Of a stretch of DNA of 64,000 nt, positions 1 to 8,680 are shown piece by piece (positions within the stretch are counted from its first letter, which is position 1; each line of letters starts with the position of its first letter). Source of the DNA: Micromonospora halotolerans. Its GTDB lineage: Bacteria > Actinomycetota > Actinomycetes > Mycobacteriales > Micromonosporaceae. The stretch covers positions 4,774,001-4,838,000 of the forward strand of contig NZ_CP134876.1 in the NCBI RefSeq assembly GCF_032108445.1, written 5' to 3'. The notes below the pieces were generated by a model. That model did no database searches and had not been told where the DNA came from. It was given only the letters and a program-made list of their open reading frames with translations. The position numbers and the translations under genes were made by a program.

Positions 1-40
1 CCGGTCGACCGCGGCCGGCCACCGCCCCTCCCGCCGCCGG

Positions 41-856
41 TCAACCTGCCTCCGGCCGGCGGGGCGTGCCGTACAGGGTGCCCCGTGCGGCATGGGCCGG
101 GCGATCCGCCCCGTGGTGCCGGTGTGCTGCGCCACGCGCTCCCGACCGAGACGGCTCGGGCGTGCCCGCTGCCGGCCCGTCGTCAACGGCCGGACGCCTC
201 CGCCGCGACCCGAGCAGCCGCGACACCACGAAGAACCCCACGACGAGGGCGCAGACCGCGATGATCACGTTCTGGAACGTCCCCACGTACGGTTCGACGG
301 CACGCCAGTTCTCCCCGAGCACGTAACCGGCCAGCACGAACACGGTGTTCCAGACCAGGCTGCCCAGCGTGGTGTAGAGCAGGAACGTGCCGAACGGCAT
401 CCGTTCCACCCCGGCCGGAATCGAGATCAGGCTCCGGAAGATCGGAATCATCCGTCCGAGGAAGACGGTCTTCACCCCGTGCCGGGCGAACCACGCCTCG
501 GTCCGGTCGATGTCGCTCAGCTTGATCAGCGGCAGCCGTGCCGCGATCGCGCGAACCCGGTCCCGGCCGAGCCCCACACCGACGGCGTACAGCGCCACCG
601 CACCCACCACCGAGCCGATCGTGGTCCAGACGATCGCGGCGACCAGGTTCATCCGGCCCTGACTGGCGGTGAAGCCCGCCAGCGGCAGGATGACCTCGCT
701 GGGGATCGGCGGGAACAGGTTCTCCAACGCGACCGCCAGGCCGGCCCCGGGCGCACCGAGCCGCTCCACCAGGTCGGTCACCAACCCGACCAGGCCGCCC
801 GGCGGATCAGCCTCCTGAGCCCAGCCGGCACGCGTCGCATTCCACAAAAAGATCAT
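41..856 (-). CDS. DedA family (SNARE-associated) membrane protein
   Basis: Polytopic inner-membrane protein of the DedA family, whose members are implicated in phospholipid or polyprenyl-phosphate translocation and envelope homeostasis. The motif LENLFPPIPSEVILPLAG lies near residues 44-61. The second family signature, GRMIPIFRSLISIPAG, lies near 133-148. Hydrophobic segments follow up to about residue 220, then a basic, low-complexity tail of about 50 residues. I chose the ATG at 854-856 because homology begins just after it, giving 271 residues. The reading frame stays open upstream but that part does not look like protein. It stands alone, facing away from the next gene. The exact substrate is not evident from sequence. 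Confidence 0.88.
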   Translation of the reverse strand: MIFLWNATRAGWAQEADPPGGLVGLVTDLVERLGAPGAGLAVALENLFPPIPSEVILPLAGFTASQGRMNLVAAIVWTTIGSVVGAVALYAVGVGLGRDRVRAIAARLPLIKLSDIDRTEAWFARHGVKTVFLGRMIPIFRSLISIPAGVERMPFGTFLLYTTLGSLVWNTVFVLAGYVLGENWRAVEPYVGTFQNVIIAVCALVVGFFVVSRLLGSRRRRPAVDDGPAAGTPEPSRSGARGAAHRHHGADRPAHAARGTLYGTPRRPEAG

Positions 857-1014
857 GCCCACGACGCTAGGAACCCACCGCGGCCGGCACCATGAGGTCG
901 GCCGCCGACTCTGAAAGGTCGACCACAGCAGGCCGGGGTGTGGAAAACCGCACCCGGGCGGCGAGCGGATAATCGGTCGGCACCATGGGCTCACCGAGGA
1001 AGCGGGACGGACGG

Positions 1015-1725
1015 ATGGACACGGTACGGGCGGCGTTCCGCGACGAGTGCGCACGGTTGGAAGGGGTGCTGCGCGAGCTCGACGCCGCGGACCTGGACCG
1101 GCTGACACCCTGCCCGCCCTGGGCGGTCCGGGACCTGCTGGCGCACGTGCGCACCGGCGCCGGCCGGCTGGTCGGCATGCTCGCCGCACCCGCCCCGGAG
1201 CGCGCCGAGGTGGACGCCGCCGGCTACTTCGGGGCGGCCAAGTTCGCGCCGGAGGTCGACCGGGACCGGATCGACGGCGCCCGGCGGGAGGCGCGGGAGC
1301 TGCCCGGCGTACCCGAGGTGGCGGAGGGCTTCGCGCGGGCCTGGCGGGCCGCCGACGCGGCGGTGGCCGCCGAGCCGCCGGGGCGGCTGGTCCGCACCCG
1401 GCACGGCGACGCCATGGCGCTGACGGAGTTCCTCCGTACCCGGGTGGTGGAGGTCGCGGTGCACGGCCTGGACCTGGCCGACGCGCTGGACCGGCGGCCG
1501 TGGCTGACCCCGACCGCGGCGGCCGTGGTGGCCGACCTGCTGGCCGGCGACGGCCTCGGGTCGCGGCCCGGCGGACGCGCCGCGGGGGGTCGGACGGTCC
1601 CCGACGAGCTCGGCTGGGACGCCCTCACCCTGGTCCGGAAGGCCACCGGCCGGGTGCCGCTCACCGGTGCGGAGCGGGCCGTGCTGGACCGGACGGGCTG
1701 GCGCTGGCTCTCCTTCGGCGGCTGA
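1015..1725 (+). CDS. Mycothiol-dependent maleylpyruvate isomerase-like (TIGR03083/DinB-fold) protein
   Basis: Member of the actinobacterial mycothiol-dependent maleylpyruvate isomerase (MDMPI)-like superfamily with a DinB-type metal-binding N-terminal domain. Candidate metal ligands are visible: His44 in LLAHVRTGAG, then Glu146 and His150 in VVEVAVHGLDL, matching the H...E-x3-H arrangement of the family. Length is 236 residues from the ATG at 1015; an in-frame ATG at 985 would add 10 residues. The C-terminal part is a typical MDMPI_C-like domain. It is probably an S-transferase or isomerase using mycothiol, with no substrate deducible. It converges on the DUF1028 gene with only about 10 bp between the stop codons. 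Confidence 0.75.
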   Translation: MDTVRAAFRDECARLEGVLRELDAADLDRLTPCPPWAVRDLLAHVRTGAGRLVGMLAAPAPERAEVDAAGYFGAAKFAPEVDRDRIDGARREARELPGVPEVAEGFARAWRAADAAVAAEPPGRLVRTRHGDAMALTEFLRTRVVEVAVHGLDLADALDRRPWLTPTAAAVVADLLAGDGLGSRPGGRAAGGRTVPDELGWDALTLVRKATGRVPLTGAERAVLDRTGWRWLSFGG

Positions 1726-1735
1726 CCGGCGGCGG

Positions 1736-2587
1736 TCAGGCGCCGGCGGCCGGCGCCGTGGTGCGGCGCAGGTAGTCCAGGACGATCGGGTCGATCCGGC
1801 CGGGGACGATGCGCTCCTCCAGGTTCTCGACGCCGGCCCAGGCCTCGAGCGCCTCCTCCACCCCAGCGGGGCCGACCGGGTGGCCGGCGGCGGCCAGCAG
1901 CGCCTCGACCTCGTCGGCGACCGGCCCGGTGAGGTCGAGCAGCGTGGCCGGGTCGGGCTTGCCGAAGAGCAGCGTGTGAATGTCGAGCAGACGCGCCAGC
2001 TCGCCGACCGGGTCGCGGTGGTCGTCGACCCGCAGGTCGACCAACTCGTCGCCGGTGCCGGCGTAGCCGCCGTGCCGCTGCACGACGAACAGGGCGGCGC
2101 TCTGCCGGCCCCGCCGGTCGCCCCCGGCCCGCTCGCCGGCGGCGAGGGCGGCCAGCAACCGCTGCGGGAACGGCAGGTCGGCCCTACCGAGCCAGGCGTC
2201 CCGGAGCGCGTCGACGACCTCGGGGCCGGCCAGGATGTTGCCCTGTGCCGCCCAGCCGTCGCCGGACGCGCCACCGGCCCAAGGGTGGCAGCGCGGCCCG
2301 GTCCACGTGGCGCCGTCGCCCTTCGCTCCCACCACGCCGAGCTGCCGGTCGTCACGGCCCGGGTCGGCGGCGATCAGGCCGGCGACCACGTCCGCGGCGG
2401 GAACCCCGGTGCGCAGCATCGCCAGCCCCTGCGGCCGGTACGCCAGGTTGGCGTGGGCCTGGCTGGCGATCGCGCCCACCTCCGCCTCGGCGGCCGGCAC
2501 CAGCGCCCCGGCGGCGAGGAACTTGCTGGCCACAGCGATGCCATGCAGGAGCCCGTCGGCCGAACGCGCCACGATCGAGAAGGTCAC
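1736..2587 (-). CDS. DUF1028 family protein (Ntn-hydrolase-like fold)
   Basis: Full-length DUF1028 protein of 283 residues, starting at the GTG at 2585-2587 (peptide VTFSIVARSADG). The family hallmarks are present: TFSIVAR at the N terminus, then IASQAHANLAYRPQGL, the D-x-RQLGVV stretch, and TWTGxxCHPWAGG with QGNIL near residues 95-120. DUF1028 proteins are related to Ntn hydrolases, but the reaction is not established. The C-terminal ~80 residues resemble a peptidoglycan-binding-like tail common in the family. It lies downstream of the LtrA-like gene on the same strand with about 50 bp between them, so it may be co-transcribed. Confidence 0.85.
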   Translation of the reverse strand: MTFSIVARSADGLLHGIAVASKFLAAGALVPAAEAEVGAIASQAHANLAYRPQGLAMLRTGVPAADVVAGLIAADPGRDDRQLGVVGAKGDGATWTGPRCHPWAGGASGDGWAAQGNILAGPEVVDALRDAWLGRADLPFPQRLLAALAAGERAGGDRRGRQSAALFVVQRHGGYAGTGDELVDLRVDDHRDPVGELARLLDIHTLLFGKPDPATLLDLTGPVADEVEALLAAAGHPVGPAGVEEALEAWAGVENLEERIVPGRIDPIVLDYLRRTTAPAAGA

Positions 2588-2640
2588 CCGCGGATCGTAG
2601 CGCCGGGGCGGGGCGGTCAGCGGCCCCGACGGGGGCACGG

Positions 2641-3876
2641 TCAGAACGGCGGGGCGGCCTCCTCCGGTGGGCGGCCCCAGGCGCGGCGGGCGTCGGCCAC
2701 CGCCACCCCGAGCAGCACGAGCGGGGCGGCGAACGCCGCGACCAGCGGGGTGGCGATCGCCCCGGTCAGCGGCCACGCCGGCTTGAGCACCGGCATGAGC
2801 AGCACCAGCACGAGGACGGCCACCCAGCGCGACGGGGACACCCGGCCGAACACCTCGTACTCGAAGCGCGCCCGCCCGAGCAGGAACACCGCCGGACCGC
2901 CGAGGATCATGGCGAGCCAGCCGACCTGGTTGTGGCCGGTCGGGTGCTCGTTGACCAGCTCGTAGCCGATCGCGGTGGCCACCACGCCGATGACCATCAC
3001 CAGGTGGGTGTCGGCGGCGGAGCGGCCGATGCTGGCCGGGTGCGCGGCCCGGGTCACCGCCTCGCCGAGGATCCGCCCGGCCCGCTGGACGTAGATCCGC
3101 CAGAGCAGCACCGTGGTGAGCAGCGCGGCCGCGAAGGCCGCGGTGCGGGCGGCGTCGTCCGGCGCCCGGCTGTACGCCAGGCCGGCGATGAGGATCGTCT
3201 CGCCGAGCGCGACCAGGAAGAACTGCTGGTAGCGCTCGGCCAGGTGCTCGCCGTGGATGTCCCAGCGGGAGACGGTCGAGCGGCCCAGCCCCGGCACCGG
3301 CCAACCCAACCGGCCCGCCAGGTACTCCAGCAGCAGCGCGACCGCCCAGAGCGTCACCCGCGCGTCGGTGGGCAGCAGCGAGCCGGTCAGCCAGAGCACC
3401 CCGGTCGCGCTGAAAGTGATCAGCATGCGCAGCTTCAGCCGGCGGTGCTGGAGCCGGCCCAGGGTGAGCAGCAGGATGCCCGGCCGGCTCACCTGTACCG
3501 CCACGTACGCGGCGGCGAACCCCAGCCCCATCGAGCTGAAGGCGCGGGGGATGGTCACCCCCATCACCATGCTGCCCACCAGCGCGATGATCACGACCGT
3601 CTGGAGCCAGATGTGGTACGGGTCGTACCGGCTGGTGGTCCACGCCGTGCCCTGCCACACCGCCCAGAGCGCGAGGAGTAGCAGCAGGGTCTTGCCGCCC
3701 CCGGTCACCGCCGTCCAGCCGGTCTTGCCACCCTCCAGCGCCAGGTCCTCGAAGGCGCGCGCGGAGATCCGGGTCAGCGCGAAGACAAACACCAGGTCGA
3801 AGAAGAGCTCCAGGAACGTGGCCCGGTGCGGGCCGCTCCCCGGCCGGAGCAGGGCGGCCGGCTCCGGGATCCTCAC
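2641..3876 (-). CDS. Low temperature requirement protein A (LtrA)-like membrane protein
   Basis: Multi-spanning membrane protein of the LtrA family (PF06772), 411 residues if started at the GTG at 3874-3876. The diagnostic N-terminal block HRATFLELFFDLVFVFALTRIS is at about residues 17-38. The conserved HGEHLAERYQQFFLVALGETIL segment is in the middle and is followed by further hydrophobic helices. An in-frame GTG at 3919-3921 would add 15 residues; I prefer the shorter start because it matches the paralogue at 39190, which has about the same distance to RATFLELFFDL. LtrA was named from a Listeria cold-growth mutant, and its molecular role is unknown. The next gene downstream is DUF1028. Confidence 0.85.
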   Translation of the reverse strand: MRIPEPAALLRPGSGPHRATFLELFFDLVFVFALTRISARAFEDLALEGGKTGWTAVTGGGKTLLLLLALWAVWQGTAWTTSRYDPYHIWLQTVVIIALVGSMVMGVTIPRAFSSMGLGFAAAYVAVQVSRPGILLLTLGRLQHRRLKLRMLITFSATGVLWLTGSLLPTDARVTLWAVALLLEYLAGRLGWPVPGLGRSTVSRWDIHGEHLAERYQQFFLVALGETILIAGLAYSRAPDDAARTAAFAAALLTTVLLWRIYVQRAGRILGEAVTRAAHPASIGRSAADTHLVMVIGVVATAIGYELVNEHPTGHNQVGWLAMILGGPAVFLLGRARFEYEVFGRVSPSRWVAVLVLVLLMPVLKPAWPLTGAIATPLVAAFAAPLVLLGVAVADARRAWGRPPEEAAPPF

Positions 3877-4056
3877 CGCCGCCTCCCGACCCCGGTGCAC
3901 CCCACCTGGCAGTCGTAACACTCTTTCCGGGCGTAGGACGGCCTATCGTCCGTATCGCCCAGGCGGCCATCTCCAGCTCGGCGCGTCCCCGGGCGCGACC
4001 TGGAGCCGCCGGTCGGGATCTTGCTCCGGGTGCCAGTGACCGGGCACGATCGACCG

Positions 4057-5055
4057 GTGACGAATCGATGGGGCATAACGGTGCCGCTGGCCGGCGTCAC
4101 CCTCGCCGACCACGCCGCGGTCTACACGGCGCTCGACCGGGCCGGCTTCACCGACGTCTGGTCGTCGGAGGTCGCCGGCACCGACGCGTTCACCCCGCTG
4201 GCGCTCGCCGCCGCCTGGCAACCGCGGCTGCGGCTGGGCACCGCGATCGCCCCGGTCTTCACCCGGGGGCCCGGGCTGCTCGCGATGAGCGCCGCCGCCC
4301 TCGCCGAGGCCGCGCCGGGGCGCTTCGCGCTGGGCATCGGCGCCTCCTCGCCGGTGCTCGTGCGGGACTGGAACGCGGTGCGCTTCGACGAGCCGTTCCA
4401 GCGGACCCGGGACGTGCTGCGCTTCCTGCGCGCCGCGCTGCGCGGGGAGACCGTCGACGAGGCGTACGACACCTTCACCGTCCGGCGATTCACCCTGGAA
4501 CGCCCGCCGACCGTGCCGCCGCCGGTGCTGCTGGCCGCGCTGCGCCCGGGCATGCTGCGGCTCTCCGCCGCCGAGGCCGACGGGGTCATCCTCAACTGGC
4601 TGGCCGCCGACGACGTGCCGACCGCCCTGGCCGAGCTGGGCGAGCGCCGCCCCGGCTTCGAGGTCGCCGCCCGGATCTTCGTCTGCCCCACCGAGGACGC
4701 CACGTACGCCCGGGCGCTGGGCCGCCGGCTGATCACCGGCTACCTGACCGTGCCGGCGTACGCGGCCTTCCACCGCTGGCTGGGGCGCCACGACAGCCTC
4801 GGCCCGATGTGGGAGGCGTGGGCCGCCGGGGACCGGCGGGGCGCCTCGGCGGCGGTGCCGGACGAGGTGGTCGACGCGCTGATCCTGCACGGCTCGCCCG
4901 AGGAGTGCGTCGCCCGGGCCCGCCGGTACGCCGACCACGGCGTGGACGTGCCCGTCCTGGCGCTGCTGCCCACCCCAGAACTGACCGCCGGCGGCGCGGC
5001 GGCCCTGGCCGGGCTGATTCCGCGGCTCTCCCGGACCGGCGTGGAGGCTGGCTGA
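4057..5055 (+). CDS. LLM-class F420-dependent oxidoreductase (luciferase-like fold)
   Basis: Bacterial luciferase-like monooxygenase superfamily protein, 332 residues, starting at GTG 4057 (VTNRWGITVPLAG). Typical features are GFTDVWSSEVAGTDAFTPLALAAA near residue 30, LRLGTAIAPVFTRGPGLLAMSAAALAEAAPGRFALGIGASSP in the central barrel, and DGVILNWL toward the C terminus. In actinomycetes this subgroup usually uses coenzyme F420; that is family knowledge, not visible directly. The substrate is unknown. The gene faces away from LtrA and ends at TGA 5053-5055. Beyond it the sequence breaks up into mobile-element remnants. Confidence 0.85.
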   Translation: MTNRWGITVPLAGVTLADHAAVYTALDRAGFTDVWSSEVAGTDAFTPLALAAAWQPRLRLGTAIAPVFTRGPGLLAMSAAALAEAAPGRFALGIGASSPVLVRDWNAVRFDEPFQRTRDVLRFLRAALRGETVDEAYDTFTVRRFTLERPPTVPPPVLLAALRPGMLRLSAAEADGVILNWLAADDVPTALAELGERRPGFEVAARIFVCPTEDATYARALGRRLITGYLTVPAYAAFHRWLGRHDSLGPMWEAWAAGDRRGASAAVPDEVVDALILHGSPEECVARARRYADHGVDVPVLALLPTPELTAGGAAALAGLIPRLSRTGVEAG

Positions 5056-5094
5056 GCCGTTGAGGCCGCGATCGGAGACAACCCGACGTGATGG

Positions 5095-5585
5095 GTGATC
5101 CTGGCGTACCGGTTCGCCCTAGACCTCAGTGCCAGGCAGAACGCGCCGTGCTGGGTCATGCCGGCGCCGCCCGTAAGGCGCACAACTGGGCGCTGGAACG
5201 GGTGCAAGCGGTCATGGGCCACAGGGCAGCCGAGTGCACCTACGGCATCTCCGCCGACCAACTCACACCATCGATCTCGTGGTCGCTGCCCGCGTTGCGC
5301 AAGGCGTGGAACGCCGCCAAGGATGAGGTAGCGCCGTGGTGGCAGGACTACTCCAAGGAAGCGTTCAACACCGGCCTTGATGCCCTCGCCCGTGCCTTGA
5401 AGAACTGGTCGCACTCGCGCAGCGCCACCCGCGCCGGACGGCCGGTCGGCTTCCCCCCGACTCAAGGCCCGCCGACACAGCATCCCGAGCGTGCGGTTCA
5501 CCACCGGCACGATCCGTGTTGAACCCGACGGCATGCACATGGCGCTGCCCGGACTGGGCCGGTTGAAGCTGCACGAGTCTGGAGG
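5095..5585 (+). pseudogene. Truncated, frameshifted TnpB (IS200/IS605 OrfB-type) transposon gene
   Basis: The N-terminal third of a TnpB-like RNA-guided nuclease/OrfB protein is readable across three frames. The pieces are YRFALDLSARQNA near 5104, then GAARKAHNWALERVQAVM and SWSLPALRKAWNAAKDEVAPWWQDYSKEAFNTGLDALARALKNW up to about 5420, then VRFTTGTIRVEPDGMHMALPGLGRLKLHES at 5491-5580. At least two frameshifts separate them. The RuvC-like catalytic part and zinc finger are absent, because the sequence jumps straight into an unrelated dehydrogenase remnant at about 5585. It is therefore a dead fragment. Confidence 0.7.
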
Positions 5586-5830
5586 GGCACGCGGCATCGA
5601 CGTGTGCACGGTTCTACCGGCGACGATCGACACCCCGTTGTTCCAGCACGCAGCGAACTACACCGGTCGTGCCGTGCTGGCCATGCCCCCGGTGTACCCG
5701 CCGGAACGGGTGGCGCGCACGATCGTGAACTTGGTCCGGCTGCCGCGGCGGGAGGCCGTCGTCGGGACCATGGGTCGGGCTCTAGTCGCGCAGTCCCGAC
5801 TGACTCCCGGGCGCGTCGAGAGACCCATGG
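5586..5830 (+). pseudogene. C-terminal fragment of a short-chain dehydrogenase/reductase
   Basis: In frame with the last TnpB piece, the sequence encodes a block typical of the C terminus of an SDR: GIDVCTVLPATIDTPLFQHA, then YTGRAVLAMPPVYPPERVARTIVNLV and a basic tail. The nucleotide-binding Rossmann motif and the catalytic Ser-Tyr-Lys are missing, so it is only the last ~80 residues. The fusion to TnpB is a rearrangement scar, not a real two-domain protein. Confidence 0.55.
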
Positions 5831-5943
5831 CCGTCCAGGTTGATCGAAAGCATCTGTCCCGTGACCAGCCCGCCCGGCCAGCTCCGGAAACCTGTACCAG
5901 TCGGCCGCCGGCACCGGCTGAGCCCGTGGCGGCTGGACCGGAC
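5827..5943 (+). repeat. Copy A of a diverged ~110-bp repeat
   Basis: Begins ATGGCCGTCCAGGTTGATCG, contains TCCGGAAACCTGTACCA and ends near GTGGCGGCTGG. The same string of landmarks recurs from 6223, with substitutions and a shorter middle. See copy B. Confidence 0.5.
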
Positions 5944-5949
5944 CGACGC

Positions 5950-6222
5950 ATGGCACTGCGCGGCGTCGGCGCCGCAGCAGCACTGCTGACCTGGGCCGTC
6001 GCGGCCGGTCGTCCGATGGCTGGGATGAACAGCTGGCAACAGGCCGAGTTAACCCGGGCAGCGGGTACCCGGATCCACGCCGCCGTCCTCGGTGCGGCGA
6101 ACGCTCCGGACCTGGTGTTGTGCACGGGCTGGCTGCTCGCATCGCTATTTCCTGCCGCTGGCGCGGCGACTCGCGCGGGACGCGCGGGTGGCCGCTCCGG
6201 TTTGCCCGGCTTCGAGGGGCTC
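5950..6222 (+). pseudogene. Frameshifted N-terminal remnant of an alpha/beta hydrolase
   Basis: One frame gives TRIHAAVLGAANAPDLVLCTG, and after a shift the next frame gives SHRYFLPLARRLARDARVAAP. Joined, these match the first ~60 residues of alpha/beta hydrolases (PDLVLVHG..., oxyanion region, RYFLPLARRLA). The nucleophile elbow and the rest of the catalytic domain are missing. The remnant stops where repeat copy B begins at about 6223. Confidence 0.45.
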
Positions 6223-6320
6223 ATGGCCGTCCAGGTCGACCGGCAACATTTTCTTCAGTCAAATCCGGAAACCTGTACCAACCAGCCCTGGAGCTAGAGA
6301 AAACCCACGGCGGCTGGGAC
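6223..6320 (+). repeat. Copy B of the diverged ~110-bp repeat
   Basis: Begins ATGGCCGTCCAGGTCGACCG, contains TCCGGAAACCTGTACCA and the trailing CACGGCGGCTGGGACC. It matches copy A at 5827 in order and orientation. Both could encode a short peptide (MAVQVDR...PETCT), but neither lies in a recognisable gene. The two copies bracket the alpha/beta-hydrolase remnant. Confidence 0.5.
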
Positions 6321-6439
6321 CAGCGAGCACAACTAGCGCGGCGGATGGCGGGAACCACTGCGATACTGCTGCTGGGACGGCCGTAGCCGCGTTCCGCGAT
6401 GGCGGGGATCAGCGGCAGGGCCGGGCCGGGTTCCTCAGC

Positions 6440-6883
6440 TCAGGCCCGCACCGCATCCATGGCCTTCTTCAGCGCGCGCGGGGCGGTCGGCTTCCGGGGC
6501 GCCTTCTCCTTCATTGCCGCCAGCCTGGCCCCGAGGTCCTGCAACTGTTGCGGTGAGACGGCCTCACGCACCTTCGGGAACCACTCCTTCTCTTCCTCCT
6601 CGATGTGATGGGTGACCGCCTCGATGAGCACCATCGTCTTGGCCTCAAAACGCTCATCATCGGGGCTCATCATGGCGAGCTCGAAGCCCAGGACGTCGGC
6701 GACGTGGTGCTCTTCGTAGGACTCCAGCACCGCTTCATCGAGGTTCGGCACCAGCCTGCGGGTCTCCGGGTACATGCACTCGTTCTCAATGTAGGTGTGC
6801 ATGGTCAGCGCCTCGAGAATCTGGCTGACCAACTGCTTCTTCCTGTTCGCGTCTGCGCCCGTCTCCTGGAGACAAACCGCCAT
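6440..6883 (-). CDS. 5'-truncated hemerythrin HHE-domain protein
   Basis: Four-helix-bundle hemerythrin-type protein that would bind a di-iron site. Visible ligand motifs are HTYIENECMYPE (H-x3-E) near residue 30, YEEHHVADVLGFEL in the middle and HHIEEEEKEWFP (H-x3-E) near residue 85, then a Lys-rich tail. The first helix, which normally carries the D-H-x-x-V ligand segment before the QETG turn, is missing. The frame upstream of the ATG at 6881-6883 is unrelated sequence. The product, if made, would be 147 residues and lack one iron ligand set. It is probably a pseudogene; no neighbour points to an oxygen-sensing or iron role. Confidence 0.65.
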   Translation of the reverse strand: MAVCLQETGADANRKKQLVSQILEALTMHTYIENECMYPETRRLVPNLDEAVLESYEEHHVADVLGFELAMMSPDDERFEAKTMVLIEAVTHHIEEEEKEWFPKVREAVSPQQLQDLGARLAAMKEKAPRKPTAPRALKKAMDAVRA

Positions 6884-7039
6884 GCCGCCACAACCTCTCC
6901 CACGCCGGCTGTGCACCGAGCCCCCGTATGCAGTGGTGCCGGGTGGACCGGCAACTGGCCGGCGCCGCTGACGAACTCGTGGAGTTCACCCATGAGACCC
7001 GGCGAAGGCGCCTCCGTCGAGGGGCCGCCGTACAGATGT

Positions 7040-7467
7040 GCAACCGGACCATTCAATCTGCCAGCTACCCATGCTTATGCGGGCCATGCGGATGGACCAG
7101 GCTGCTCGCGTCCTCGCGGACGGCCCTGCACTGTGGCCCGCTCGGTCGGGGTTCTTCGTCGTGCCGCTCGCCTCGGTGCTGCTGCGGCAGCACGACTACC
7201 GGATCGGTCCGCGCGAGCCGTTGGGGCTACCTCGCGGTGGCCGGCGCGGCGGGACTGGCACCTCCCGCGTTGCTTTACGCGGCTGCCGGTGCCGCCCGGC
7301 GGACGGCGGAGATCAGCATCGTGATCTTCCTCGTGCTGTCCGGATTCGCGGCGCTCTCCGGCTGGGTACTCCGGCGTCGGGCGAAGGTGCTCCACCGTGG
7401 TGAGGTGGCCCACGAGGACCACCGAGTCCGCCGTGGCCACCGGCAAGTCGACGAGCGGCTGAACTGA
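7040..7467 (+). pseudogene. Possible frameshifted small membrane protein remnant
   Basis: Two overlapping frames each contain convincing hydrophobic stretches. The first has PARSGFFVVPLASVLLRQHDYRIGPREP up to about 7225. The second has RWGYLAVAGAAGLAPPALLYAAAGAA and ISIVIFLVLSGFAALSGWVLRRRAKVL to about 7400. Together they would make a three-helix membrane protein broken by one frameshift near 7225. I do not recognise the family. Confidence 0.3.
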
Positions 7468-7725
7468 CGAGCGGCTGAACTGTTGACCAGGCCGCATGAC
7501 CAGCGCCCGGTCCACACCTCGCAGGCCCGCCGCCCGCGCGGGCGCACCTCCGCCCGAGGAACCGAGGAGTAGGTCGACGGGAAGCGGGTACCGCGACCGG
7601 GCCGGCCTGGAGCGGACCGGTGACGACTGCCTTCGCGAACGTCGAAAGGTCGAGCCTTGTTGACACCCAGGATCGGGCAGAAGGGCGGCGGCACGCCGGG
7701 ACGGTCCGGTCGGCCGATCCGACCC

Positions 7726-8256
7726 ATGACGCGGCTCGCCACCGCAGGGGTCGCCGCGCACGTCTTCTTCGAGCTCGGGGCCGGAGTTGGCATGCCCACC
7801 GCCTCCATCCTGGGACCGGTGCCCGCCGCCGGACTGTGGGCGCTTGGCGCCGCCACGGTCTGGCGGGCAGCGGGTAGCTACCCGCCCTCCAGCGACGCCG
7901 CCTTTGCCGCCTGCAACGGAATCGGGCTGGCCGCGGTGATCGCCCACCTGCAGGGATGGCCGCGTGAGCGCGGCTATCTCGGCCTGCCACGGCTGCGCGA
8001 GTGCGAGGGTATGGGACCGGAGCTCATGACGTTCTACAACCCGATCCTCTACGTGTCCGGCGGAGCGGCGGTCGCCGGGCTGGTCTGGGAGAACCGCTCG
8101 GCACCCCGCTACCTCCCGCTGCTGGCGCTCGCCCTCGTCCCGATGCTCATCGTGCTGCAACACGCCGAACACCTGCGGCTCAAGGACCTGGCGCAGCGGC
8201 GGCCGGGCTGGTGGAACCGCAGACTCCAGCAACAGACCGATCCAGCCATCGCCTGA
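7726..8256 (+). CDS. Uncharacterised membrane protein
   Basis: 176 residues from the ATG at 7726 (MTRLATAGVAAHVFFELGAGVGMP). Four to five hydrophobic segments are seen: residues 3-18, 26-40, 58-75, 113-130 and 132-150. The tail is basic and Gln-rich. Polar residues inside helices (HVFFELGAG, ACNGIGLAAVIAHL) suggest a small integral membrane protein rather than a transporter fragment. The family is not recognised. It lies alone between decayed sequences, and coding character is supported by an uninterrupted frame with conserved-looking hydrophobic periodicity. A longer in-frame start at 7657 adds only low-complexity residues. Confidence 0.6.
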   Translation: MTRLATAGVAAHVFFELGAGVGMPTASILGPVPAAGLWALGAATVWRAAGSYPPSSDAAFAACNGIGLAAVIAHLQGWPRERGYLGLPRLRECEGMGPELMTFYNPILYVSGGAAVAGLVWENRSAPRYLPLLALALVPMLIVLQHAEHLRLKDLAQRRPGWWNRRLQQQTDPAIA

Positions 8257-8418
8257 CGCGCACCCGACGTCCCGAGACGGGCCATGCCTGGTCCACACGT
8301 CTGGGAGGGCTCGCCGTCCGCCAAACTTCCGCCCAGAACCAGTGTCGGCTCCGCCTGAAAACCTGACCACGTGGTCCCGGGCGGGCTGAATCTGGACCAC
8401 CTCCTGTTGCATCGGGAG

Positions 8419-8580
8419 GTGCTGAGCGTGGAGGACTGGGCGGAGATCCGGCGGCTTCGGCGGTCGGAGGGCATGGCGATCCAGGCCATCGCACGGCGGT
8501 TGAAGATGTCTCGCAACACCGTGAAGAGGGCCCTGGCCAGTGACGAGCCGCCGCGGTATCGGTGGGCGGCGAAGGGTTCG
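8419..8580 (+). pseudogene. N-terminal stub of an IS21-type transposase (IstA)
   Basis: Starts at GTG 8419 with a GGGAG just upstream and reads VLSVEDWAEIRRLRRSEGMAIQAIARRLKMSRNTVKRALASDEPPRY. This is the helix-turn-helix N terminus of IS21-family IstA. Homology ends at about 8580 (AAKGSI), long before the DDE core, and no IstB follows. It is a truncated remnant. Confidence 0.65.
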
Positions 8581-8680
8581 ATCCGTCGACGAAGCGGTGC
8601 ACGGCGTCGATGGCGTGCAGGGCGGCCAGCCGCAGCTGGGCCGAGCGTGGCGAGGGGAACAGGGCTCGGGTTGCGTCGGC

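Noticed and set aside
5095..5830. A TnpB-dehydrogenase fusion protein
   Set aside because: TnpB part is frameshifted and lacks its catalytic domain; the SDR part lacks its cofactor and catalytic motifs; a junction of two remnants is simpler.
7075..8412. 445-codon minus-strand frame
   Set aside because: Spans several unrelated remnants, low complexity, and opposes the better-supported membrane protein at 7726.
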